This document shows, one piece after another, positions 7,158 through 13,700 of a stretch of DNA of 19,157 nt. The translations under genes were made by a program, and so were the position numbers. Source of the DNA: an uncultured Fretibacterium sp. GTDB lineage: Bacteria > Synergistota > Synergistia > Synergistales > Aminobacteriaceae. The stretch lies in the NCBI RefSeq assembly GCF_938040765.1, contig NZ_CALIAA010000303.1, positions 1-19,157 of the forward strand, written 5' to 3'. Position 1 is the stretch's first letter, and each line of letters opens with the position of its first letter. The notes beneath the pieces are model-generated. The model saw only the letters and a program-made list of their open reading frames with translations, did no database searches and had not been told where the DNA came from.

Positions 7158-7186
7158 CCGGACCGCGCGGCTTTTGCGCGCTCCGG
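7158..7186. terminator. Hairpin between convergent genes
   Basis: CCGGA-C-CGCGC (7158-7168) pairs with GCGCG-C-TCCGG (7176-7186), one C/C mismatch, with loop GGCTTTT. It sits exactly between the plus-strand operon end (7152) and the minus-strand stop (7188), so it probably acts as a shared terminator. It has no long T tract on either side. Confidence 0.55.
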
Positions 7187-7187
7187 A

Positions 7188-7601
7188 TCATTTCCCCAGG
7201 CTGTTCCTGAGGGATTTTATGATGTCGCTGCGTCTTGCCGGGCTCTGTGTCGTCGCGGGGGTGCGGTTGTAGACGGGGGAACCCCAGAACGTCTGCGCCC
7301 TCGTGGAGATGCGGCTGATCCAGTCGACGCCCAGCAGGTCCAGAAGGACGGTCAGCCCAAGAAAAAGCCACATGCCGATGGCCAGGATGCCGATCACCCT
7401 GAAGCTGGATCGCAGAAGCTGGTCCGTGGCCTTTTCCGCCCTGCGGATCTCGGCGCTTTCCCAGGCCCGCTTGAGGGGATTGGAGGGCCGGGCCTCCCTT
7501 TTGAGGCGCAGAAGGGACCACAGGGCCGCACCGCCGCGGGCCCATTGGATCAGACCAAAGAGAAAGATAGCCAAGCTCACGATTATCAACAGGATTCCCA
7601 T
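7188..7601 (-). CDS. Hypothetical small membrane protein
   Basis: This 137-residue protein of unknown function has a first hydrophobic helix at residues 1-19 (MGILLIIVSLAIFLFGLI), which could be a membrane anchor. A cytoplasmic helical charged stretch follows (KREARPSNPLKRAWESAEIRR, split at the middle), then a second helix at about 68-90 (VIGILAIGMWLFLGLTVLL) and a basic tail. GGAAGAGG lies six bases upstream of the ATG. It follows the DUF2130 gene by 115 bp but has its own -10-like repeats in the gap, so it may be transcribed separately. I see no catalytic motif. Confidence 0.75.
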   Translation of the reverse strand: MGILLIIVSLAIFLFGLIQWARGGAALWSLLRLKREARPSNPLKRAWESAEIRRAEKATDQLLRSSFRVIGILAIGMWLFLGLTVLLDLLGVDWISRISTRAQTFWGSPVYNRTPATTQSPARRSDIIKSLRNSLGK

Positions 7602-7652
7602 ATCGATCCTCTTCCGTAAACCGACCTGCTTTCCGGGAAATACAGCATCTTC

Positions 7653-7685
7653 ATTATACTATAGCGCCGCATACTATAGCGCCGC
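7653..7685 (-). promoter_or_regulatory. Tandemly duplicated -10 region for the small membrane protein
   Basis: Two perfect 15-bp tandem copies of ATACTATAGCGCCGC (7656-7670, 7671-7685) lie here. Read on the minus strand they give GCGGCGC-TATAGTAT twice, and the promoter-proximal copy ends in TATAGTATAAT, i.e. overlapping TATAGT and TATAAT hexamers. No good -35 is seen. The position 50-80 bp upstream of the ATG at 7601 fits a promoter. Confidence 0.5.
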
Positions 7686-7716
7686 GCCGTGCGCTCCGGC
7701 AGGGTCGGCGGACATT

Positions 7717-9036
7717 TCAGCGCTCGCCGGCCCCTGTCCCCCCGGGGGACGCCGCCTCGCCGGGCCGGGCCGCCTTCGTTTCCTCCTCTTCGTCCGCGGA
7801 CGCGGGCAGCGCGATGATCTCCCTGCCCGCTATGCCCTGGAGGTCGCCGCTCATGCCGTACAGGCTGCCCGTGACCTTCTGGATGATCTTCTCCTGAGCC
7901 GCCCAGCGTTTCTGAGCCTGCTTCTTCTCGGTGTCCAGCTGCCGCGCCATCTCGTCGTAGGAATCCAGGATGCAGCGGATGCGATGGCTGAACTCGCCGC
8001 CCGTGAGGTAGTGGTACATCAGTTCCACCTTGGTGTCCTTGCCCTCGGCGCTGCGGTTGGCGGCGAACACCTTCGCCAGGACCTCGCGCAGGAACGTGGC
8101 GAGCATGACGGCATAGCGGGGCTTCACGAGCCAGATGTTGTCCGCGAGCTGTTTGAAGTCCTCGTCCCCGCCGTCGGTGCGGTTGAAGACGATCACTCCG
8201 GCCTGGGCCTTCTCGGCGGCCAGCTCGTCCTTCAGCTTGACGAGCCAGGACGCCTGATAGGTCTTGGCGTTCTTGCACTCCCACAGGATCAGGCCGCAGT
8301 TCCGGTAGAACTGCTCGTTGACCGTCTGGCGTATGTCGGAGCCGCGCTCGCCCTTCCTGACCTCCTCGATCGTGTCGAGGGGAAAGGCGCTGCGGAGGTC
8401 CCGCTCCACGTCCAGCTCCAGGATCTCGCCCTGCAGCTGCTGCGACCCCTGTTCCGCCGTCTGTTTCGCCGCGGTCAGCTGCTCGCGCAGGCTGTTGATG
8501 GTCTCCTCCTGCTCGCGGATCCTGGTGTTGAAGTCCTCGGCGGCCCGCTTCGCCGCTTCCTCGCGGATTCCCCTTTCCCTTTCCAGCAGTTCCTTCCGGG
8601 CGGCGAGCTCGGCATCCTCGCGGGCCTTGTTCGCCTTGCTCAATTCCTCCAGCAGCCCCTTCAGCTGTTCGCGGAGCTGCGCTTCGCTCTCCCTGGAGTT
8701 GGCGGCCTCGCGGCGCAGGCGGTCGGCCTCGAGCTCCGTGGCCTGTCTCGCCCTCTCGGCCTCCAGCTCGGCGGTCTGCCTGGCCTTGTCCAGTTCCAGC
8801 CCGGCGGCCTGACGCTCCCGTGCAAGCCGAAGGTCGGCCTCCTGCCGTTCCGCAGCCACGGCGTCCTGTACGGCCTGTTTCAGCCGCGCCTCGGCAAGGG
8901 CGTCGTACTCCCTGCGAAGCGTCTCCGACTGCTCCGTCCTGGCCCGCAGGAGCTCGTCGTCGATCTGGTGTTGTATGGCGTCGGATATCTCAAAGGGCTT
9001 TCTGCAGTGCGGGCAGATGATGGCGGTGATGTTCAT
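7717..9036 (-). CDS. DUF2130 domain protein with coiled coil and PD-(D/E)xK-like domain
   Basis: The 439-residue soluble protein starts with a CPHC pair at residues 8-11 that may be half of a zinc-binding knuckle. A long glutamate- and alanine-rich coiled coil runs from about 25 to 205. The DUF2130 core, about 207-400, contains GSDIRQ (D234), then LWECKNAKTYQASWLVKLKDE, split here (E253 and K255), and GVIVFN. The D...E-x-K spacing is like that of PD-(D/E)xK nuclease folds, so a nucleic-acid or genome-maintenance role is suspected, but no reaction is proven. Architecture (coiled coil then nuclease-like core) recalls RmuC without being that family. The ATG follows GGAGCGAGG. A consensus-like promoter lies at 9123-9151. 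The ~35-residue tail is acidic then Gly/Pro-rich and unconserved-looking. Confidence 0.85.
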   Translation of the reverse strand: MNITAIICPHCRKPFEISDAIQHQIDDELLRARTEQSETLRREYDALAEARLKQAVQDAVAAERQEADLRLARERQAAGLELDKARQTAELEAERARQATELEADRLRREAANSRESEAQLREQLKGLLEELSKANKAREDAELAARKELLERERGIREEAAKRAAEDFNTRIREQEETINSLREQLTAAKQTAEQGSQQLQGEILELDVERDLRSAFPLDTIEEVRKGERGSDIRQTVNEQFYRNCGLILWECKNAKTYQASWLVKLKDELAAEKAQAGVIVFNRTDGGDEDFKQLADNIWLVKPRYAVMLATFLREVLAKVFAANRSAEGKDTKVELMYHYLTGGEFSHRIRCILDSYDEMARQLDTEKKQAQKRWAAQEKIIQKVTGSLYGMSGDLQGIAGREIIALPASADEEEETKAARPGEAASPGGTGAGER

Positions 9037-9122
9037 GTCCTCGCTCCAATCCCTTCACGCTTGTTGACGCATCGGCTTATTTGTATTTCCGTCGGTCTTT
9101 CGGCTGCGAATATTCGTCTGCC

Positions 9123-9151
9123 ATTATAGCGGTCCCCGTGCCGGGGAGCAA
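9123..9151 (-). promoter_or_regulatory. Sigma70-type promoter of the DUF2130 gene
   Basis: On the minus strand TTGCTC (9146-9151) and TATAAT (9123-9128) are separated by exactly 17 bp, giving a near-consensus promoter about 90 bp upstream of the ATG. The spacer contains a perfect 6-bp inverted repeat, TCCCCG-TGC-CGGGGA (9133-9147), which slightly overlaps the -35. Confidence 0.65.
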
Positions 9152-9307
9152 AAGCGCCAGCTCTTCATTCCGGGCCCCGGCGGCCTCGTCCCGCTTGTGG
9201 ATCGGCGGGCCTTTGCTGGAATAAGGTCGCGGCAGGCCCGATCGAGGCGGGGTGACGGATGAATGAGCGAAAAACTCAGGCCGCTTTCCTGGGTTCTTCC
9301 CTTCGTC

Positions 9308-9336
9308 TTGTCTCTTGTCGAACTTTGTTATAAAAT
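9308..9336 (+). promoter_or_regulatory. Sigma70-type promoter of hit-rpsU-yqeY
   Basis: TTGTCT (9308-9313) and TAAAAT (9331-9336) lie 17 bp apart, and an overlapping TATAAA starts at 9329. The predicted start is ~20 bp before the ribosome binding site of the HIT gene. Confidence 0.5.
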
Positions 9337-9363
9337 GAAACCCCTAGGAAAGGGGTGGAGGAT

Positions 9364-9702
9364 ATGAGCGATTGCATCTTTTGTAAGTTTGCGAACGGCG
9401 AGATCCCGGTGGAGTTCGTCTACAGGGATGAGGATGTCTTCGTGATTCGCGATATCAATCCTCAGGCATCCACGCATTTCCTGGTGATCCCGACGCAGCA
9501 CATCGCTTCCTCTGCAGAGGTGACGGATCCCTCCGTCTGGAGCAAGGTGGTTGGGCGTGCCGTTGAGCTTGCCTGTAAGATGGGGCTCGACAGGGACGGT
9601 TTCCGTATGGTTGTCAATACGGGGGAACAGGGCGGCCAGACGGTGCCCCACCTTCACCTTCACCTGTTGTCGGGTCGTAATTTCGGTTGGCCTCCGGGCT
9701 AG
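9364..9702 (+). CDS. HIT family protein (HinT-like purine nucleoside phosphoramidase)
   Basis: The 112-residue protein is a member of the histidine-triad hydrolase superfamily, which removes amines or other groups from AMP. The triad HLHLH lies at residues 96-100, preceded by GGQTVP. C4 and C7 (CIFCKF) with a later histidine make the zinc site typical of HinT. The IVFxDxxP-like core reads VIRDINPQ (27-34). Length is normal. ATG at 9364 is chosen over an in-frame GTG at 9355, because the GTG overlaps the ribosome binding site GGTGGAGG. It is followed 28 bp later by rpsU, and the HIT-rpsU-yqeY order is common. Confidence 0.93.
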   Translation: MSDCIFCKFANGEIPVEFVYRDEDVFVIRDINPQASTHFLVIPTQHIASSAEVTDPSVWSKVVGRAVELACKMGLDRDGFRMVVNTGEQGGQTVPHLHLHLLSGRNFGWPPG

Positions 9703-9730
9703 CCGAAAAAGCGGAAGGGAGGGATTTTAG

Positions 9731-9922
9731 ATGACGACGGTCACCCGTAAGGACGGAGAAAGTCTGGAAGATGCCCTGCGGCGTTTCAAGCGCGAGGTCG
9801 CCAAGGTCGGTACGCTGCGCGAGGCGCGGAAGCGGGAGCATTACGAAAAGCCCAGCGATGCAAAAAAATTGAAGAGAGCTGAGGCGGCTCGCAAGCGCAA
9901 AAGCAGCCGAGGCAGAGGTTAG
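9731..9922 (+). CDS. rpsU: Small ribosomal subunit protein bS21
   Basis: The 63-residue basic protein is a standard length for bS21, which binds the 30S platform near the anti-Shine-Dalgarno end of 16S rRNA. Matching features are VTRKDGESLEDALRRFKREV, broken after 20 residues, then GTLREARKREHYEKPS, and a basic tail ending RKRKSSRGRG. GGGAGGG just upstream supports the ATG. It is encoded between HIT and yqeY, and a GC-rich hairpin follows. Confidence 0.96.
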   Translation: MTTVTRKDGESLEDALRRFKREVAKVGTLREARKREHYEKPSDAKKLKRAEAARKRKSSRGRG

Positions 9923-9930
9923 TCGATTTC

Positions 9931-9951
9931 ATGGGGGCTTTCGGCCCCCAT
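9931..9951 (+). terminator. Hairpin after rpsU
   Basis: ATGGGGGC (9931-9938) pairs perfectly with GCCCCCAT (9944-9951) around TTTCG. No T tract follows, so it may be a partial terminator or an mRNA-stabilising hairpin that lowers yqeY expression relative to rpsU. Confidence 0.5.
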
Positions 9952-10046
9952 TGTCGTCTCCAGGGGGACCTCGCACGCCCGCGTTCCCTTGGAGGTCCGG
10001 AAGTGCAAAGAGTTTGGAAATTCAAATGGAAGGCGGGTTTTCGAGC

Positions 10047-10496
10047 ATGAAGTTGACGGAACGGGTCGCTGCGGACCTGGTGGCGGCCATGAAGGAGAGG
10101 GCGGAGCTGCGGCTCTCCGTCCTGCGTATGCTCAAGGCCGAGTTTCAGAAGGCCCAGGCCGACAAGGGCCGGGCCTCGGAGCTGACCGACGACGACGCCC
10201 AGACGCTGGTCCGGCGTCTGATCAAGCAGCGCAGGGAGGCCGCCGAGCAATACCGTGCCGCCGGCGCGTCGGAGCGCGCGGATGGAGAGCTTGCGGAGGC
10301 CGAGGTGCTCGAGGTCTACCTGCCCGCCCAACTTGGCGACGCGGAGATCGACGCCCTGATCGCCGAGGCGGCGAAGGAGGCCGGGGCCGTCTCAGCGCGG
10401 GACATGGGCAAGCTGATGCGCGTCCTGATGCCGCGGGTGGCCGGACGTGCCGACGGCGGCCGGGTCAAGGAAAGGGTTACGGCCTTCTTCGCCTGA
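10047..10496 (+). CDS. yqeY: YqeY family protein (GatB/YqeY domain)
   Basis: The 149-residue soluble, mostly helical protein matches YqeY along its length. The N-terminal half carries RLSVLRMLKAEFQKAQ (about 26-41) and VRRLIKQRREAAEQY (57-71), then the EVLEVYLPAQLGDAEI stretch. The C-terminal half is the domain shared with GatB (GKLMRVLMPRVAGRADGGRV, about 124-143). Its role is not settled, but the GatB-like tail suggests tRNA binding, possibly related to Gln-tRNA amidation. The ATG at 10047 gives the family length, and AAGGCGGG lies ~10 bases before it. An in-frame ATG at 10026 is possible. A strong terminator follows. Confidence 0.93.
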   Translation: MKLTERVAADLVAAMKERAELRLSVLRMLKAEFQKAQADKGRASELTDDDAQTLVRRLIKQRREAAEQYRAAGASERADGELAEAEVLEVYLPAQLGDAEIDALIAEAAKEAGAVSARDMGKLMRVLMPRVAGRADGGRVKERVTAFFA

Positions 10497-10522
10497 CGGG
10501 CGCGGGAGGGCAGCGGTTTGTG

Positions 10523-10552
10523 GGAGCACGGCACGGTCCGCGCTCCTTTTTT
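10523..10552 (+). terminator. Intrinsic terminator after yqeY
   Basis: GGAGC-A-CGG (10523-10531) pairs with CCG-C-GCTCC (10538-10546), one A/C mismatch, with a six-base loop. It is followed by TTTTTT (10547-10552) and further T-rich sequence, which makes a typical rho-independent terminator. Confidence 0.8.
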
Positions 10553-10561
10553 GTTCTCTTT

Positions 10562-10592
10562 TTGATTCAATATGATAAACTGTTTCGACAGT
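10562..10592 (+). promoter_or_regulatory. Promoter/operator candidate for the M20 gene
   Basis: TATGAT (10571-10576) is a plausible -10 with no clear -35. The perfect inverted repeat ACTGT-TTCG-ACAGT (10579-10592) sits at the expected transcript start, so it may be an operator or a 5' hairpin. TTTGATTCAAT at 10561-10571 is repeated before abgT (11948-11958). Confidence 0.35.
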
Positions 10593-10685
10593 GCAGGGCT
10601 TTCGTCTTTTGAAGGAAATCCCGGCATGTTTTAAGCTCCGGCCCGCTGGAAGCTCTGATTTGATGGAAGGGAAGGTGCTGTCCGG

Positions 10686-11882
10686 GTGTACGAAGAGATT
10701 CGGGAGCTTGCGCACAAGTACGGCGGACGTGTCGTGGAATGGCGCCGCAGGATTCATCGGCAGCCGGAGCTGAGCCGGCAGGAGGAGAGGACGTCGGCCC
10801 TTGCTGCGGAGGTGTTGTCGGGCCTGGGGCTGGAGGTGCGCTCCCGGGTCGGCGGACATGGCGTCGTCGGGCTGCTGCGGGGCGGAGGGGGAGACGGGCG
10901 GACCGTCGCCCTGAGGGCGGATATGGACGCCCTGCCGATGCGCGAGGAGACGGGGCTGCCCTACGCCTCCGAGGTGGACGGCGTGATGCACGCCTGCGGG
11001 CACGACACCCACACGGCGATGCTTCTGGGCGCGGCCTGCGTCCTGTCCGAGCTGAGGGATGGGCTGCGGGGGAACGTGAAGTTCATCTTCCAGCCCGCGG
11101 AGGAGCTCAATCCCACGGGCGGGGCGCCGGGGATGATCGCGGACGGGGTCCTGGAGGACCCTCATGTGGACGCCCTCTTCGCCCTGCACGTCTGGCCGGG
11201 CTACGAGACGGGCCGCATCGTGGCGAGGGCGGGGCCCCAGATGGGGGCCTCGGACCGCATCTACCTGACGGTGGAGGGCAAGACGGCGCACGGTTCGGCC
11301 CCCCACCAGGGGGTCGACGCCATCGTGATCGCGGCTCAGGTCGTCTCGGGGCTTCAGACCCTGGTCTCCCGGACCGTTGCCCCGCTGGACTCCGCGGTGG
11401 TGACGATCGGGACGATCCGGGGCGGGTACCGCTACAACGTGATCGCCGACCGCGTGGAGCTGGAGGGCACGGTGCGCACCCTGGCCCCCGATACCCAGGG
11501 CGCCCTCCCGGGTCTCATCGAACGCACGGCGCAGGGAATCGCCAGGGCTCTCGGCGGGGACTGCAAGGTGACCTACGTCAAGGGGTATCCGCCCACGGTC
11601 AACGACCCGGAGCTCTTCCGCCTGGCTGCGCGGACCGTCCGGGCCTCGCTGGGCGAGGAAACCATGGTGGAGCTGGAGAAGCCCGACCTGGGCGGCGAGG
11701 ACTTTTCCTTCTTCGCGCGGGAGCGCCCCGCCCTGATGGCCTGGCTGGGCTGCCGGCCCGCCGGGACGCCGCCCGAGGCGATGGCGGTGCTGCACAATAC
11801 CCGATTCACCCCCGACGAGGGATGCTTCCCCTGCGGCGTGCGCTTTTTCGCCTCCTGCGCCTGGGATTTTCTGATGGGGTGA
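10686..11882 (+). CDS. M20 family amidohydrolase (AbgA/B, hippurate hydrolase type)
   Basis: The 398-residue dinuclear-metal peptidase is of the M20D group, which cleaves N-acyl or aminoacyl amide bonds (for example hippurate, N-acetyl-amino acids, p-aminobenzoyl-glutamate). Metal and catalytic motifs are present: RADMDALP (77-84), HACGHDTH (102-109), FQPAEE (135-140), H168 in ALHVWPG, GGEDFSFF near 340 and LHNTRFTPDE near 370. The lid or dimerisation domain (about 183-300) has GKTAHGSAPHQGVDA. No signal peptide is present, so it is cytoplasmic. GTG is the start, with GGAAGGGAAGGTG ~10 bases upstream. It is followed 115 bp later by abgT, so the likely job is hydrolysis of an imported acyl- or aryl-amino acid. 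The substrate cannot be read from the sequence. Confidence 0.92.
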   Translation: MYEEIRELAHKYGGRVVEWRRRIHRQPELSRQEERTSALAAEVLSGLGLEVRSRVGGHGVVGLLRGGGGDGRTVALRADMDALPMREETGLPYASEVDGVMHACGHDTHTAMLLGAACVLSELRDGLRGNVKFIFQPAEELNPTGGAPGMIADGVLEDPHVDALFALHVWPGYETGRIVARAGPQMGASDRIYLTVEGKTAHGSAPHQGVDAIVIAAQVVSGLQTLVSRTVAPLDSAVVTIGTIRGGYRYNVIADRVELEGTVRTLAPDTQGALPGLIERTAQGIARALGGDCKVTYVKGYPPTVNDPELFRLAARTVRASLGEETMVELEKPDLGGEDFSFFARERPALMAWLGCRPAGTPPEAMAVLHNTRFTPDEGCFPCGVRFFASCAWDFLMG

Positions 11883-11948
11883 TTCGCCCTGCATTTTTTC
11901 ATGATCTCGCATGACACATTTTTCACACTCGGATTGCGCTATGCGCCT

Positions 11949-11977
11949 TTGATTCAATCGGTGCCGGTATTTACGAT
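11949..11977 (+). promoter_or_regulatory. Sigma70-type promoter of abgT
   Basis: TTGATT (11949-11954) and TACGAT (11972-11977) are spaced by 17 bp, ~20 bp before the GGAGG of abgT. The gene therefore can be transcribed separately from the M20 gene. Confidence 0.55.
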
Positions 11978-11997
11978 GAGAGTATGGAGGTAAGATC

Positions 11998-13581
11998 GTG
12001 AGCGAGTCCGTAACGAAAGTTGTTCCGAAGCGCAGCGGTTTCGAGAAGTTCATCCGCGGCGTGGAGGTCGTCGGCAACAAATTTCCGCATCCCTTCTGGC
12101 TGTTCGTCCTCCTGTCCCTGCTGGTGATGGGCCTCTCGGCCTGGTTCGCGCAGAAGGGGACGTCCGTGACCTACCTGGTGGCCAAAGCGGGCGAAGCGCC
12201 CAAGGAGACCACCGTCGCGGTCGTCAACCTTCTGTCCTACGAGTCCATGAGGGAATTCCTGGCCGACTTCGTCAAGACCTACATGAACTTCGCGCCGCTG
12301 GGGCTGATCCTGACGATGATGCTGGGCATAGGGCTCGTGGAGCAGACCGGCATGATCTCGGCCCTGATGCGCAAGACGATTCTGGGGGCGCCCCGGGCCC
12401 TGGTGACGGCGGTCATCGCGATCGTGGGCATCAACGCGAACCTGGCCTCGGACGCGGGCATCATCTTCACGCCCGTCATCGCGGCGGCCGTGTTCAAGGC
12501 GCTGGGGCGCAACCCATGGGTGGGCATTGCCGCGGGCTACGCGGCGGCCTCGGGCGGCTTCACCGCGAACCTCTTCGTGGCGGGCACGGACGCGCTGCTG
12601 GCCGGAATCACCAGGTCCGCCGTCGAGGGGGTCCCCGGCATCCCCGCGAACGTCCCGGTCCACCCCCTGATCAACTGGTACTTCATGATCGCGGCGACCT
12701 TCATCCTGACCTTTCTCACGGTCTACGTGACGGAGAGGTACACCGTCAGGATGCTCGGGGACGACGAGGGCGGACGTGACGAGGAGGCGCTGAGGGCCCA
12801 TGCCGTGACGCCCGCAGAGAACCGGGGGCTGTTCTGCGCCCTTCTGGCGCTTGTGGCCTACGTCGCCCTGATCGTGTGGCTGACCTATCCTCAGGGATCC
12901 CTGTTCCGTGCGCCCGACGGCTCCCTGCTCCCCCGGTCGCCCCTGCTCAGCAGCGTCATGCCGCTCCTCTTCTTCCTGTTCTTCTTCGTCGGCGTGGCCT
13001 ACGGGCTGGGGGCGGGCGTGATCAGGAAGGGCGAGGACATCCCCAAGCTGATGCAGAAGGGGATCGTCGGCAGCACCGGGTTCATGGTGGTGGTCCTGCC
13101 CGCGTCGTTCTTCGTGGCCCTGTTCCGCATGAGCCGCTTCGACACCATCCTGTCGGTGAGCGGCGCGGAGTGGCTGAAGAGCATGAACCTGGGCGGCGTC
13201 CCCCTGCTGCTGCTCTTTATCCTTCTGGTGACCTTCCTGAACCTGTTCATGATGAGCGGCTCGGCCAAGTGGCTGATCCTGGCGCCGATCTTCGTCCCCA
13301 TGTTCGCGCAGGTGGGGTTCGCCCCGGCCCTGACTCAGGTGGCCTACCGCATCGGGGACTCCACGACCAACATCATCACGCCCCTCTCCTACTACCTTCC
13401 CGTCATCATCGGGCTGCTGGAACAGTACAGGAAGGAGAGCGACCCGGACGTCGGCATCGGCACCGTGATCTCGATGGCCATGCCCTACACCATCTTCTAC
13501 ATCATGGGCTTCACGGCCCTGCTGATCGTGTGGTACCTGCTGGGGCTGCCTTTGGGGCCCGGAACGCCGGTCTCCATCTGA
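11998..13581 (+). CDS. abgT: AbgT family transporter (p-aminobenzoyl-glutamate type)
   Basis: The 527-residue membrane carrier is of the AbgT family, known for p-aminobenzoyl-glutamate import in E. coli and for sulfonamide export in other members. The start GFEKFIRGVEVVGNKFPHP, then WLFVLLSLLVM, is characteristic. So are NLASDAGIIFTPVIAAAVF around residues 143-161, the GFTANLFVAGTDALLAGIT reentrant region (184-202), and the C-terminal GSAKWLILAPIFVPM (about 420-434) with the GDSTTNIITPL motif (452-462). GTG is the start, with GGAGG eight bases before it. The M20 amidohydrolase immediately upstream supports an import-then-hydrolyse pair as in abgABT. The direction of transport and the substrate are inferred. 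Confidence 0.93.
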   Translation: MSESVTKVVPKRSGFEKFIRGVEVVGNKFPHPFWLFVLLSLLVMGLSAWFAQKGTSVTYLVAKAGEAPKETTVAVVNLLSYESMREFLADFVKTYMNFAPLGLILTMMLGIGLVEQTGMISALMRKTILGAPRALVTAVIAIVGINANLASDAGIIFTPVIAAAVFKALGRNPWVGIAAGYAAASGGFTANLFVAGTDALLAGITRSAVEGVPGIPANVPVHPLINWYFMIAATFILTFLTVYVTERYTVRMLGDDEGGRDEEALRAHAVTPAENRGLFCALLALVAYVALIVWLTYPQGSLFRAPDGSLLPRSPLLSSVMPLLFFLFFFVGVAYGLGAGVIRKGEDIPKLMQKGIVGSTGFMVVVLPASFFVALFRMSRFDTILSVSGAEWLKSMNLGGVPLLLLFILLVTFLNLFMMSGSAKWLILAPIFVPMFAQVGFAPALTQVAYRIGDSTTNIITPLSYYLPVIIGLLEQYRKESDPDVGIGTVISMAMPYTIFYIMGFTALLIVWYLLGLPLGPGTPVSI

Positions 13582-13610
13582 TTTCGATTCGGAACCGGAG
13601 CAGGCCCCGA

Positions 13611-13625
13611 GCGGTATAGTATAAT
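13611..13625 (+). promoter_or_regulatory. -10 region of the livJ-type gene
   Basis: GCGG-TATAGTATAAT contains overlapping TATAGT (13615-13620) and TATAAT (13620-13625). The same TATAGTATAAT occurs upstream of the small membrane protein gene at 7653-7663 (minus). No good -35 is visible. Confidence 0.45.
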
Positions 13626-13700
13626 CAAAGGAATAGGCAGGAAGCGGCTTTTTGGGTGAACTTCGCGGCTTTTGACCGAGGAAAGAAGGAGTGATGGAAG

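Larger units (their letters stand above)
9037..9363. other. Divergent intergenic region between DUF2130 gene and hit
   Basis: No gene is seen. The region contains the minus-strand promoter for the DUF2130 gene (9123-9151), then ~150 bp of GC-rich sequence without recognisable structure, then the plus-strand promoter and leader of the HIT-rpsU-yqeY genes (9308-9363). The mRNA leader of hit has a small CCCCT/AGGGG hairpin (9341-9345/9351-9355) that abuts its GGTGGAGG ribosome binding site. Confidence 0.5.

Noticed and set aside
7303..9129. 608-residue plus-strand open frame over the DUF2130 gene
   Set aside because: Antisense of a coiled-coil gene, giving leucine-rich false sequence. The minus frame has a promoter, an RBS and DUF2130 motifs.
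10579..10592. parS site for ParB
   Set aside because: The ACTGT-TTCG-ACAGT palindrome lacks the central CACGTG and the flanks of parS, so a hairpin or operator is more likely.
10392..12080. 562-residue minus-strand open frame over yqeY, the M20 gene and the abgT start
   Set aside because: Low-complexity His/Arg/Pro-rich antisense shadow of the M20 gene; no start signal or family resemblance.
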